Shown here: positions 31,204 through 41,063 of the stretch, in pieces
Position numbering within the stretch: position 1 is the stretch's first letter
Layout: every line of letters starts with the position of its first letter
Notes under the pieces: model-generated
Database searches by the model: none
What the model was told of the DNA's origin: nothing
Seen by the model: the letters and a program-made list of their open reading frames with translations, nothing else
Source of the DNA: Sulfuriferula multivorans
GTDB taxonomy: Bacteria > Pseudomonadota > Gammaproteobacteria > Burkholderiales > Sulfuriferulaceae
DNA: 64,000 nucleotides
Assembly (NCBI RefSeq): GCF_003851125.1
Contig: NZ_BGOW01000003.1
Location: forward strand, 124,001 to 188,000
Direction of reading: 5' to 3'
Translations under genes and position numbers: made by a program

Positions 31204-31739
31204 CCGCAGATTGCCCCAGCCTGTTGCTGGTCGACGACGACGCCACCTTTCGCGAGGTATTGACGCAGGCACTGAACCGGCGCGGCTTCACGGTTAGCGG
31301 CGCTGCCAGTGTTGCAGATGCGCTGCAATTGGCCGAACAAAACCCGCCCGAATACGCCGTGGTCGACTTGAAAATGCCCGGTGAATCCGGTCTGCAATTG
31401 GTGGCTCGCCTGAAGCAGCTAGATGAGCACACCCGCATCGTCATGCTTACCGGCTACGCCAGCATTGCCACCGCCATCGAAGCAATCAAGCTCGGCGCCA
31501 CGCACTACCTCGCCAAACCCGCAGAAGTCGACGAAATCGTGGCTGCCCTGCAGCGTGGCGGGGGCGATGCCCATGTGGCATTGAACCCGCACCCCCCCTC
31601 GGTGGAACGCCTGGAATGGGAACACATCCAGCGCGTGCTGGGTGAAAACGACAACAACATCTCTGCTACCGCACGTGCGCTGAACATGCACCGACGCACG
31701 TTGCAACGCAAGCTGGCGAAGCGCCCGGTGCGCCGGTAA
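31200..31739 (+). CDS. regA: Redox response regulator RegA/PrrA/ActR family
   Basis: 179 residues from ATG 31200, which overlaps the regB stop. The opening from 31170 runs ten codons into regB. The receiver domain has DDD at 12-14 and phosphorylation site D56 in VVDLKMPGESG. A proline-rich linker (ALNPHPPSVERLEWEH) leads to the highly conserved helix-turn-helix NISATARALNMHRRTLQRKLAKRPVRR, nearly invariant in RegA proteins. It is expected to activate cytochrome oxidase and other energy genes when quinones are reduced. The GCGAC/GTCGC palindromes at 29880 and 28225 are candidate targets. Confidence 0.95.
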   Translation: MTADCPSLLLVDDDATFREVLTQALNRRGFTVSGAASVADALQLAEQNPPEYAVVDLKMPGESGLQLVARLKQLDEHTRIVMLTGYASIATAIEAIKLGATHYLAKPAEVDEIVAALQRGGGDAHVALNPHPPSVERLEWEHIQRVLGENDNNISATARALNMHRRTLQRKLAKRPVRR

Positions 31740-31751
31740 ACCTGCCTCGTT

Positions 31752-32675
31752 TCAACGCCCGCTGCGCTGGATACTGATTGCCAGCACGCCCGCCAGCACC
31801 AGTGCCGAGCCGGCAATTTGCGTGAGAGACACCCTCTCGCCCAGAAACACCCAGGCCAAATAGATCGTGGACACGGGCCCGATTGCCCCAATCAGCGCCG
31901 TTTTGCCGGCGCCGATGCGGCGCATGGCGGCGGAAATCAAAAATGCAGGCAGCACGGTAGAAAAGACTGCCATTGCCAGCCCCAGATAATAGACTCGTTC
32001 GTTAAGTATCAAATCATTCAGCGGATGCGTCACCGCAAATTGCGCGATGCTGGCGCCGCTGGCTACGGTCATTGCATAGGCTGTGAAGCGGGTAGCGCCA
32101 ATACGTGCAATGGTGTGGTTCGCGCCGATCAGGTAAATTGCGTAGGCCAATGCGCTGCCAAATACCAGCAGGGCGCCAGTCGATATGCCGTTCCCGCGCA
32201 TTCCCGCATCGTGTACGAAGACTAGCGCGATACCGGCATAACTTAATAGCAAAGCGAACTGCTCGCGTGGCTTGATGGATTGCCGGTACAGCCATGCGCT
32301 CAGCACCACGACCATGGTCGGGTAGAGGAACAGGATCAGGCGCTCCAATCCCGCCGAAATATACTGCAAACCAAGAAAATCCAGATAACTGGCGAGGTAG
32401 TAGCCGATAAGCCCGAGCGCAACCACTGCGAACCAGTCACGCACAGTCAATGCAGTCTGTTGCTTGCGGGTATTTGTCCATACGGCGACGGCCAGAAATA
32501 CCGGCACCGAGAAGGCCATGCGCACCGCCAGCAAGGTGATCGCATCCACATGGGCCGCGTACGCCAGCTTGACTAAAATGGCCTTGGCCGAGAATCCTAT
32601 TGCTGCCAGCAAGGCGAGCAGCCCGCCAGTTATTGCATGGTGTTGTATCGCAACATGCTTTATTGAGTTTTCCAC
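31752..32675 (-). CDS. EamA/DMT-superfamily transporter
   Basis: 307 residues from GTG 32675, which has AAAGG at suitable distance. The opening from TTG 32726 lacks a signal. Ten hydrophobic helices in two EamA repeats are present: GFSAKAILVKLAY in the first, GAGKTALIGAIGPVSTIYLAWVFLGERVS in the second. The substrate is not deducible. It is convergent with regA, 12 bases apart. The 207-base gap upstream (32676-32882) holds a small perfect hairpin, GTGGAA-TGT-TTCCAC (32776-32790), and no gene. Confidence 0.86.
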   Translation of the reverse strand: MENSIKHVAIQHHAITGGLLALLAAIGFSAKAILVKLAYAAHVDAITLLAVRMAFSVPVFLAVAVWTNTRKQQTALTVRDWFAVVALGLIGYYLASYLDFLGLQYISAGLERLILFLYPTMVVVLSAWLYRQSIKPREQFALLLSYAGIALVFVHDAGMRGNGISTGALLVFGSALAYAIYLIGANHTIARIGATRFTAYAMTVASGASIAQFAVTHPLNDLILNERVYYLGLAMAVFSTVLPAFLISAAMRRIGAGKTALIGAIGPVSTIYLAWVFLGERVSLTQIAGSALVLAGVLAISIQRSGR

Positions 32676-32882
32676 ATAGACCCTTTCGGTAAACGCAGGT
32701 CCAGGCGGGCAATACAATCGCAGCAAAGACCTGCGATTGTTTTCTGAGTTAAATCAATAGAAAGCGACCGCAGCAGTGGAATGTTTCCACAGCCACAGTC
32801 GTTGGGGGGTGCACAGTGCAGCGCAGTATTGAAGGTTTGCTGTCATGGTTGCAAATTACCTGCGCGCACTGGATGTGTCAAT

Positions 32883-34718
32883 TTATGCAGCATGTCGACG
32901 GTAAGGATAAAACTCATCGCCCACGCGGCTCATGCGTGATTGATGGAAACGCATTTTGTCTGCACCCGTAAACTGGCTCTCTATCGCGCCGTATGCTTGC
33001 GCAGCCCAGGCTTTGTCACGGAAGCATTCGGTGATGCCTTCCACCCAGCGCAGCTTGTCGGCGGGGGAAGTAAGCGCTTTACCGCAGGCTTCATAAATCT
33101 TGCGCAATTGCGCTTCAGGAAGTTCGTAGGATTTAAGGCGATCAAGCAATTGCAGAGCGGCCTCACCGGAGGTGCACAGCGCAGCGGCTTGCAGGTAGAG
33201 GGCTTCCGCGCCCGCAGCGTCGCCTGCCTGAGCCGTAAGATGACCGATGTGGGCGAGGGCATAGTGATCTTTGGCACAGGCGCGCGCGTCATTTAGCAAC
33301 GCATTCCCCCACGCGGCATCACCTAGGTCTGTGATCACGGCTTGCGCCAGCTTGGTGTAGTCGTACACACCGGCTTGGCCGCTCTTGAGTCTGGCTTCCC
33401 AGTCTTTTAAATAAGCGCGCGCCTTTTCACGACCCAGCTCCGTGTGATGGGGCAGATGCGCTGCGGTGTGTGCGACTTCCTTGAACCAGATGAAATCGGT
33501 CGTTTTGGCAGCCGATTCGTCCAGCAGGCGCGTCAGCCAGGCAGTGTCGTCAGTGTGCTTATCCACTGCGACGATGAGCGGCTGGGTGCGGCTGAACTGG
33601 AACGGCTCTTCCGCCAGCATTTTTTCTGCACGGTCGAGCAGTTTGGCAGCATAGGAAGGATCCGCCAGTTCGACGGCTACCCGGTCGGCTAGATGCAAGG
33701 TGGCTTTGACGCTGGATAAGGCATTTTCCAGCGTCTGGAATTCGACATAGCGCGCCTGATTGGCGATGCGTTTTTCCAGTTTTTGTTTGCCACGCTCCAG
33801 GCGTGCCGTATCTTCGGGGAAATGACGTCCCGTGGCGTCCACCACCTTCTGCATTTCATCTGCGCTGGTTACCTTGTCCTCGGCGGCATCCAGTGTCTTG
33901 CTGGCGTTAGCTTTGTCTCCGACTGCCATGAAACCGTCCGTGAGAGAAAGCAACTCGGGTGTAGTGGTGGCCAGCCCGGCCATTTTTTCCAGGATAAGTT
34001 TGACGAAATCCGCATCGTTGGCGGCTTGTGCGGCTTCCAGCAATTTGGCGAGGCTTTGCACATCGCCGCTGCCTTCCAGTACCTTGGTGTAGAGCGGTTT
34101 GGCGCGCGCCGGATCGTTCATGGAATTGGCTAGCAATAGCAGGTCGGCGGGCGCGCTGAGCTTGGTCGCGGCACGCGCGTACAGCTCAGTAACATAGTCC
34201 GCATCGCCCAGGTCTGCGGTAGCAGCCTGCGCCAGCTTGACGTATTCGGCTGCCCTTGCGGCGACCGTTTCCACTTTCGCTTCAGCCTTGGCATAGATTT
34301 TTTTGGCAAAGTCCTTATCGCCGATCACAGCCAGCATCGTTTTCGCCAACCCCAGCAGTGGCGCAACATTGGCGGTCTCCTTCAGCGCCTGTTCGTAGGC
34401 GGCTATTGCTCCGGCCTTGTCGCCCAGTACCTTGAACTTGCCTTCGGCCAGCGCGATTTGTTCCTCGCCGCTCATGCAGTAGTCCTCGGCCTGCTGGATG
34501 AGCTCGGCTGCTTGTGCATCGTCTCCCAGGGCCTTGTATACCGTGGCTACCGCCACCAGATCTTTGGTGAACTGACAATCCCCGGCAATGTCATCCACCA
34601 GCTTCTTCGCGTATTCAGCGTCGGCGGGTTCGGTCAGCGCCTCATGCGCCAAAGCGGCCCAGTCTTCCGGGCTGTTGCAGGATGCCTCTTTAGCACTAAG
34701 GGTATCGCGGGTGGCCAT
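32883..34718 (-). CDS. Large helical repeat protein of unknown function (TPR/SEL1-like)
   Basis: 611 residues with no signal peptide or membrane segment. The sequence is built of 35-40 residue alpha-helical units with a recurring LGDxxxAxxxYxxA core, for example LGDKAGAIAAYEQAL, IGDKDFAKKIYAKAEAKV, LGDADYVTELYARAATKL, DPARAKPLYTKVL and AGDAAGAEALYLQAAAL. This is the pattern of TPR-like solenoids, which act as protein-binding scaffolds. No enzymatic motif is visible. A good ribosome-binding site (AGGAGACC) precedes the ATG. It is divergent from modABC and shares its upstream region. I do not recognise a family name. Confidence 0.7.
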   Translation of the reverse strand: MATRDTLSAKEASCNSPEDWAALAHEALTEPADAEYAKKLVDDIAGDCQFTKDLVAVATVYKALGDDAQAAELIQQAEDYCMSGEEQIALAEGKFKVLGDKAGAIAAYEQALKETANVAPLLGLAKTMLAVIGDKDFAKKIYAKAEAKVETVAARAAEYVKLAQAATADLGDADYVTELYARAATKLSAPADLLLLANSMNDPARAKPLYTKVLEGSGDVQSLAKLLEAAQAANDADFVKLILEKMAGLATTTPELLSLTDGFMAVGDKANASKTLDAAEDKVTSADEMQKVVDATGRHFPEDTARLERGKQKLEKRIANQARYVEFQTLENALSSVKATLHLADRVAVELADPSYAAKLLDRAEKMLAEEPFQFSRTQPLIVAVDKHTDDTAWLTRLLDESAAKTTDFIWFKEVAHTAAHLPHHTELGREKARAYLKDWEARLKSGQAGVYDYTKLAQAVITDLGDAAWGNALLNDARACAKDHYALAHIGHLTAQAGDAAGAEALYLQAAALCTSGEAALQLLDRLKSYELPEAQLRKIYEACGKALTSPADKLRWVEGITECFRDKAWAAQAYGAIESQFTGADKMRFHQSRMSRVGDEFYPYRRHAA

Positions 34719-34877
34719 GCTGGTCTCCTGAGTTTATATAAGCTATCGCAATATTCTACCGATATGTGTCACACAAGTTTAGCGGCGCTTTTTATGGCGC
34801 CATATCGATGATTTATAAGATGCCGATGGAACAGGCACGATCCGGGGCATACTCCGAGTTTGACCCGTAAATGGTGG

Positions 34878-34901
34878 CGCTATATCATGAAATATATATC
34901 G
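34878..34901. promoter_or_regulatory. ModE-like operator upstream of modABC
   Basis: CGCTATAT (34878-34885) and ATATATCG (34894-34901) are inverted half-sites with one mismatch, spaced by eight bases. They resemble the CGNTATAT...ATATANCG box bound by molybdate-loaded ModE. The box overlaps the likely -35 of a promoter with -10 CATAAT (34912-34917), a position suited to repression of modA when molybdate is plentiful. No modE gene is in the window. Confidence 0.6.
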
Positions 34902-34931
34902 GTATTTTTCGCATAATCGTACAAGGCTTAA

Positions 34932-35714
<783 letters not shown>

Positions 35715-35747
35715 AATTGTGCGTTCAAATATATTTCGGCCTGATTT

Positions 35748-36425
35748 ATGAATTTTGATAATCCGGATCTCGCCGCTGTTTGGTTAACCGTCAAACTTGC
35801 CGCGCTCACCACTTCAATCCTGATCGTTATCGGCACACCCATTGCATGGTGGCTGGCGCACACACGCTCGTGGTGGAAAGGTCCAGCCGGGGCGCTGGTC
35901 GCTTTGCCGATTGTGCTGCCGCCCACCGTGCTGGGTTTTTATCTGCTGGTTGCGATGGGCCCTGACGGCCCGGTCGGTCATTTCACCCGATTCCTTGGGC
36001 TGGGACTACTCCCTTTTACTTTTTGGGGATTGGTGGTCGCCTCGGTTTTTTACTCGCTGCCTTTTGTGGTGCAGCCGATACAGAATGCGTTCGAGGCCGT
36101 CAATGAACGTCATGCCGAAGCGGCCGCTACGTTACGCGCCTCGCCGCTGGATACTTTCTTCACTATAGTATTGCCCCTGGCCAAACCCGGCTACCTTACC
36201 GCCACAGTGATGGGGTTCGCGCACACGGTGGGAGAATTTGGCGTCGTGCTGATGATAGGCGGCAATATCCCGGACAAAACCCGCGTGGTATCGGTGCAAA
36301 TATACGACCAGGTGGAGGCGATGGAATATGGCCGCGCGCACGGCCTGGCTGCGGGCATGGTGATCTTTTCCTTCCTCGTCTTGTTGGGCCTGTACACGCT
36401 TAATCCTACCGGGCGACGCAAATGA
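35748..36425 (+). CDS. modB: Molybdate ABC transporter, permease
   Basis: 225 residues with about five membrane helices. The conserved cytoplasmic EAA loop is EAAATLRASPLDTFFTIVLPLAKPG near residue 124. GPDGPVGHFTRFLGLGLLPFTFWG is typical of ModB. It forms the inner-membrane channel of ModABC. The stop overlaps the modC start (ATGA). The ribosome-binding site before ATG 35748 is weak, so translation may depend on coupling with modA. Confidence 0.95.
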   Translation: MNFDNPDLAAVWLTVKLAALTTSILIVIGTPIAWWLAHTRSWWKGPAGALVALPIVLPPTVLGFYLLVAMGPDGPVGHFTRFLGLGLLPFTFWGLVVASVFYSLPFVVQPIQNAFEAVNERHAEAAATLRASPLDTFFTIVLPLAKPGYLTATVMGFAHTVGEFGVVLMIGGNIPDKTRVVSVQIYDQVEAMEYGRAHGLAAGMVIFSFLVLLGLYTLNPTGRRK

Positions 36426-37504
36426 ATTCGGCTATTCGCGCCCGCTTCAAGCTCGATTACAGCGGATTTTCTCTGGATGTCGATGTTGAGCTGCCCGGGC
36501 GCGGCGTCACTGCGCTGTTCGGGCCTTCTGGTTCCGGCAAGACAACACTGTTGCGCTGCATTGCCGGACTTGAGCGCGCCCCGGATGGTTTTTTACAAGT
36601 CAAGGGCACGGTCTGGCAAGACGACGCCAAGCGGATTTTCCTTCCCACATACCAGCGCCCTTTGGGTTATGTATTTCAGGAAGCCAGCCTTTTTCCCCAC
36701 CTCGATGTACGCCGCAATCTGGAATACGGCATGAAACGGGTGCCGGCATCAGAACGGCGCGTTTCGCTGGAGCAGGCCATCGAATTACTGGGCATCGGTG
36801 CGTTATTGGCGCAAAAACCCGATACGCTTTCCGGCGGCGAACGTCAGCGGGTAGGCATCGCCCGTGCATTGAGCGTAAGCCCAAAAATATTGCTCATGGA
36901 CGAACCGCTTGCCGCACTCGATCTGGCGCGCAAGCAGGAGATACTGCCGTTTCTGGAACGTCTGCACGACGAACTGGAAATACCGATCCTGTATGTCAGC
37001 CATGCGCCAGACGAAGTCGCCCGACTGGCCAATCATATCGTCGTCATGGACGGCGGCCGTGCCCTTGCAAATGGCCCGTTGAGCGAAACCCTGGCACGTC
37101 TCGATTTGCCGATTCGCCTGGGTGAAGATGCCGGCGTGGTGATCGACGCCAATGTGGGAGCACGCGACGAAGCGTGGCATCTGCTACGCGCAGATTTTGC
37201 CGGCGGCAGCTTGTGGGTGCGGGATACGGGTGGCGCGATAGGGGAACCAGTACGGGTAAGAATATTGGCGCGCGACGTGAGCCTGGCATTGGTGCGCCCA
37301 GACCACACCAGCATTCTCAACCAGCTGCCCGGCAACATTGTCGCGTTGGCCGACGATGCCCATCCCAGCCTTGCCCTGGTTCGCATACAGGTTGGGGACA
37401 CGCCGCTACTGGCCCGTGTCACCAAACTCTCCGCTGAAACGCTGGGTTTGGCCCCCGGCAAATCGGTATGGGTGCAAGTCAAGTCTGTCGCGTTGATGCG
37501 ATGA
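36422..37504 (+). CDS. modC: Molybdate ABC transporter, ATP-binding protein
   Basis: 360 residues. Walker A GPSGSGKTTLLRCIAGL is near residue 37, the Q-loop near 82, the signature LSGGERQRVGIARAL near 137 and Walker B ILLMDEPLAALD near 157. The C-terminal part (about 290-355) is a Mop/TOBE oxyanion-binding domain (NQLPGNIVALADDAHPSLALV), as in ModC proteins regulated by substrate. It energises molybdate uptake. It overlaps modB by four bases and ends the operon, 53 bases from the convergent hslU. Confidence 0.95.
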   Translation: MNSAIRARFKLDYSGFSLDVDVELPGRGVTALFGPSGSGKTTLLRCIAGLERAPDGFLQVKGTVWQDDAKRIFLPTYQRPLGYVFQEASLFPHLDVRRNLEYGMKRVPASERRVSLEQAIELLGIGALLAQKPDTLSGGERQRVGIARALSVSPKILLMDEPLAALDLARKQEILPFLERLHDELEIPILYVSHAPDEVARLANHIVVMDGGRALANGPLSETLARLDLPIRLGEDAGVVIDANVGARDEAWHLLRADFAGGSLWVRDTGGAIGEPVRVRILARDVSLALVRPDHTSILNQLPGNIVALADDAHPSLALVRIQVGDTPLLARVTKLSAETLGLAPGKSVWVQVKSVALMR

Positions 37505-37557
37505 GTTTTGGTACGGTGCCGCCCCCGGATAGACCGGCAAAAACCCGAATCAAGCTT

Positions 37558-38901
37558 TTATAGAATGTAGCGCACCAGATCTTCGCTCACCGCCAGGTTT
37601 TTCAGGCGCGCATCCACAAAGTCAGCGTCCACGTTGACCAATTGACCCGTATATTTTCCGGCATCGAACGAAACCTCTTCCAGCAAGCGCTCCATCACCG
37701 TGTGCAGGCGTCGTGCGCCGATGTTTTCTGTGGTTTCGTTGACCTGAAAAGCGATTTCTGCGAGGCGGCGAATGCCATCCGGAGTGAAGCTGACCTGCAT
37801 GCCTTCGGTGGCAAGCAGCGCCTGGTACTGACGTGTCAAACACGCATCGGTGGCCGTGAGGATCGCTTCAAAATCGCCAACCGACAGCGAGTCGAGCTCA
37901 ACCCGGATAGGGAAGCGCCCCTGCAACTCCGGAATGAGATCCGACGGTTTGGCCAGATGGAAAGCACCGCTGGCGATGAACAGAATGTGGTCGGTATTGA
38001 CCATGCCATATTTGGTGGTAACCGTGGTGCCTTCCACCAGCGGCAACAAATCGCGCTGCACGCCCTGACGCGAGACTTCGCCACCGCTGCCTTCATTTCG
38101 GCTGGTGATTTTGTCGATCTCGTCGAGGAACACAATGCCGTTTTGCTCGACACTGGCGAGCGCGCGCTGCTTGATGTCTTCCTCATTCACCATTTGCGCA
38201 GCTTCCTCTTCGGTGATGAGCTTCATCGCCTCGGCAATTTTCAGCTTGCGGGTTTTGCGTCGCCCGCCGCCCATATTCTGGAACATGCCCTGAATCTGGC
38301 TGGTCAGGTCTTCCATCCCGGGCGGCGCGAATATCTGCGCACTCGCCTGCATGGCGGCAACCTCGATCTCGACCTCCTTGTCATTCAGCGCCCCTTCGCG
38401 CAGCATCTTGCGAAATTTCTGGCGCGTGGCGGAATCTTCGGGTTTGGCGCTGGTTTCGGCATCGAGATGGTAAGCGACGTCTCGGGCCGGCGGCAGCAAG
38501 GCATCGAGTATACGTTCCTCGGCGGCATCTTCAGCGCGCATTTTGTGCTTGGCCATGTCCAGTTCGCGCAGGTCTTTGATCGCGGTTTCCATCAGGTCGC
38601 GAATAATGGAATCGACATCGCGCCCGACATAGCCCACCTCGGTAAATTTAGTCGCCTCTATCTTGATAAACGGGGCATCGGCCAGCCGTGCCAGGCGCCG
38701 CGCGATTTCAGTCTTGCCGACGCCGGTGGGGCCGATCATCAGGATGTTTTTGGGAGTAATCTCATGGCGCAACGGTTCTTCCACCTGGGCGCGCCGCCAG
38801 CGGTTGCGCAACGCTACGGCTACAGCACGCTTGGCCGCATCCTGACCGATGATGTGTTTGTCGAGTTCGTGGACAATTTCTTGCGGGGTCATCTGGGACA
38901 T
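37558..38901 (-). CDS. hslU: HslU ATPase subunit of the HslUV protease
   Basis: 447 residues. AAA+ unfoldase that feeds substrates to HslV. The N-terminus [27 protein letters not shown] is characteristic. Walker A is [15 protein letters not shown] near residue 56 and Walker B is [11 protein letters not shown] near 252. The intermediate domain (about 105-240) and the C-terminal [21 protein letters not shown] are present. The terminal residues DLVRYIL match the tail that inserts into HslV. It lies three bases after hslV. Confidence 0.97.
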   Translation of the reverse strand: MSQMTPQEIVHELDKHIIGQDAAKRAVAVALRNRWRRAQVEEPLRHEITPKNILMIGPTGVGKTEIARRLARLADAPFIKIEATKFTEVGYVGRDVDSIIRDLMETAIKDLRELDMAKHKMRAEDAAEERILDALLPPARDVAYHLDAETSAKPEDSATRQKFRKMLREGALNDKEVEIEVAAMQASAQIFAPPGMEDLTSQIQGMFQNMGGGRRKTRKLKIAEAMKLITEEEAAQMVNEEDIKQRALASVEQNGIVFLDEIDKITSRNEGSGGEVSRQGVQRDLLPLVEGTTVTTKYGMVNTDHILFIASGAFHLAKPSDLIPELQGRFPIRVELDSLSVGDFEAILTATDACLTRQYQALLATEGMQVSFTPDGIRRLAEIAFQVNETTENIGARRLHTVMERLLEEVSFDAGKYTGQLVNVDADFVDARLKNLAVSEDLVRYIL

Positions 38902-38904
38902 GGT

Positions 38905-39441
38905 TTATTCAAGCACTTCGATCACATGATTCTGGTTGGTATAAATGCACAGATCACCGGCAATCGCCAGAGACTTGGCTACAATATCGCGCGCATGCAG
39001 ATCGGTATTTTCCAGCAATCCGCGTGCGGCAGCCTGGGCATAGGCGCCGCCGCTACCGATGGCGAGAATGCCATATTCAGGTTCCAGCACATCGCCGTTT
39101 CCGGTAATGATGAGTGAGTGTTCGCTATCGGCCACCGCCAGCATGGCTTCCAGACGCCGCAGGATTCTGTCGGTACGCCAGTCCTTGGCCAGTTCCACTG
39201 CCGAGCGCAATAAATTGCCCTGGTGCTGGTCAAGCTTGGCTTCGAAACGCTCGAACAGGGTAAATGCATCGGCGGTGCCGCCGGCAAATCCCGCCAGAAT
39301 TTTTTCCTGGTACAGGCGGCGCACCTTACGCGCGGTGGATTTGATAACGATATTGCCAAGGGTAACCTGGCCGTCTCCACCCAGTGCGACCTGATTGCCG
39401 CGCCGAACCGATAGGATGGTCGTGCCGCGATATTGCTCCAT
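38905..39441 (-). CDS. hslV: HslV proteolytic subunit
   Basis: 178 residues. N-terminal-threonine protease that forms a double hexamer with HslU. The short propeptide MEQYRG precedes TTILSVRR, so the catalytic threonine is exposed after processing. [14 protein letters not shown] and [22 protein letters not shown] match the family. It heads the hslVU operon. The 119-base gap upstream towards the STAS gene holds nothing I recognise. Confidence 0.97.
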   Translation of the reverse strand: MEQYRGTTILSVRRGNQVALGGDGQVTLGNIVIKSTARKVRRLYQEKILAGFAGGTADAFTLFERFEAKLDQHQGNLLRSAVELAKDWRTDRILRRLEAMLAVADSEHSLIITGNGDVLEPEYGILAIGSGGAYAQAAARGLLENTDLHARDIVAKSLAIAGDLCIYTNQNHVIEVLE

Positions 39442-39560
39442 AAGTTAGCTTTCTGCGATGAACAGTGAATTTTCTTGCGATGGGTGGAACATGACAGGAA
39501 CTTAGTTGGGGCCGATGGCTGGTTTCTCAACCCCGCGCGGTCATTATCCTGCGTTTATAT

Positions 39561-40718
39561 TTAACCGGCCTTACGTCGCATGACTTCAGCCATCTCGTCC
39601 ACACCCATGACGATCAGGACGACGTTGACCATTTCATTGCCGCCAATGATGCGCACACGTTTGCCGGCCTGGAGCAGATGCATTAACGCTTCCATGAACA
39701 AATTGACGCTGGCGAATTCGACGCGTTGCACATCTGCCAGATCCAGCTCTACTTCTTTGCGTGCAGTACTGAATGCACGAAACTCCTCAAACAGCGCGGT
39801 ACTACCGCCGTTGATTACGCCATGCATCGCGAACGCGTTAGCCGAGGCACTTTCGGCGGCTTCAGCCGCTACCGGAGCAATACTTTGCGCCACTTCGGCA
39901 GGGGTTTCCCAGGATGGCGGGGAAACTTCGAAACGCACCGCATAGTCAACTGCGAGGTCTTCAAATTCATCCTGTTTTCCCTGCACCTGATATAGCTGTA
40001 ACAAAAGCAGCCAGTGCGCGGGTTCGTGCTGGGCAACATCCCCGGTATGTTGCTGAAGAAGGCTGATCAGTGCGCCGCTGGCTATTTGTAGCTGAGCACG
40101 TTTTTTTTGCAGCTGCGCCAACGCATCCTTGAGTAGCTGGCTACCGGCTGGGGTAACTGAACTGATACCCGACAGGTCCAGCTGAATCGCACCTTGCCCT
40201 GCAGCGCTCTGCAGCAGAGTGATGCGGTCGGCACTGGTTTCGTCAAGGGCACCTTTAAGGCTGAATAGCTGACCGCTGGATTTCGTCGCTTCTGCGGAAA
40301 TGTTTTTTCCTTGCGGTCTTGTCGTTGCCTCATCTACCCACACCGGCGGGGAGGTTTCGCGTTTTACCGCGTAATCAAGCGCCAATTGATCAAACGCCTC
40401 TCGCTGCCGGGTCATGCGGTACAGGTCAAACAACATGCGCCATTGCGCATCGCCGGCATCGGCGCCGGCAAGATGGGTTTTGAGGAGGACGATGGCCTCA
40501 TCGGCACGATCACTGGCATAAAGCATTGCGGCTTCTTCGATGCCGGGGGCAAGCTTGGCACCGGTTTCTACCACATCAATACCACCTTGCAGGGGCGCGG
40601 AATTAAAGTGCTCCTCTGTCAGCGGCGCTTGATTAATAGCCTCAATCGCTTCGGCTTTGCCTGATTTTTTGGCAGGGGCCGGCTTACTCTTGTCTTTGCG
40701 AAAAAACGAAAAATCCAA
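39561..40718 (-). CDS. Internally duplicated STAS-domain protein
   Basis: 385 residues. Two tandem units each pair a helical motif (about 90-130 and 225-265) with a STAS domain (anti-sigma antagonist/MlaB type). The helical motifs are WRMLFDLYRMTRQREAFDQL then ALDYAVKRETSPPVW, and WLLLLQLYQVQGKQDEFEDL then AVDYAVRFEVSPPSW. STAS strands are seen at GAIQLDLSGISSVTPAGSQLL and KEVELDLADVQRVEFASVNLF. No signal peptide or kinase partner is seen. A phosphorylatable serine typical of SpoIIAA is not obvious. The start is TTG 40718, with AAGG ten bases upstream. The gene lies beside hslVU in several betaproteobacteria; function unknown. Confidence 0.8.
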   Translation of the reverse strand: MDFSFFRKDKSKPAPAKKSGKAEAIEAINQAPLTEEHFNSAPLQGGIDVVETGAKLAPGIEEAAMLYASDRADEAIVLLKTHLAGADAGDAQWRMLFDLYRMTRQREAFDQLALDYAVKRETSPPVWVDEATTRPQGKNISAEATKSSGQLFSLKGALDETSADRITLLQSAAGQGAIQLDLSGISSVTPAGSQLLKDALAQLQKKRAQLQIASGALISLLQQHTGDVAQHEPAHWLLLLQLYQVQGKQDEFEDLAVDYAVRFEVSPPSWETPAEVAQSIAPVAAEAAESASANAFAMHGVINGGSTALFEEFRAFSTARKEVELDLADVQRVEFASVNLFMEALMHLLQAGKRVRIIGGNEMVNVVLIVMGVDEMAEVMRRKAG

Positions 40719-41063
40719 TTTTAAAGTACCTTGCTAACGCACGCGCTGCTGCCGTGAGGCATGTCTCGGGAGATGATGACCGGCATGTATTTGAACCATA
40801 TATTAATGATAGGCGCTAAGCATAACAAATATCAAGCGTGCGAACTCACCTGCAACGGTCTTGCAGTCGTACGCGCCTATGCAGTGGCCCACCCAATCAC
40901 TGCTCCCAAGGACAAGTCAACCGCGCCCACGGCTAAGCCCGACACGGCCAGCGCCGGAACAATCAGGATGGCGAATCTCAAATAGAATCGAATGCGTTTT
41001 AGCTTATTCTGTCGACATATCCAGCTGCCACCAGCTGCCAGGTAACGATGGCAGCACACGCGT
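40719..41063. other. Intergenic stretch without a supported gene
   Basis: 345 bases between the STAS and CobW genes. It contains the STAS gene's TTG start region and a tandem repeat of CAGCTGCCAC near 41021-41038. On the minus strand (about 40877-40981) there is an open stretch of 34 codons encoding a hydrophobic peptide (LRFAILIVPALAVSG and following) that begins at a TTG without a ribosome-binding site. I do not call it as a gene. Confidence 0.4.

Noticed and set aside
30247-31272. 341-codon minus-strand open frame under regB
   Set aside because: Antisense shadow; regB is strongly supported by its quinone, histidine and ATP motifs.
32776-32790. GTGGAA-TGT-TTCCAC hairpin as a regulatory operator
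   Set aside because: A six-base stem is expected often by chance; no second copy or regulator link was found.
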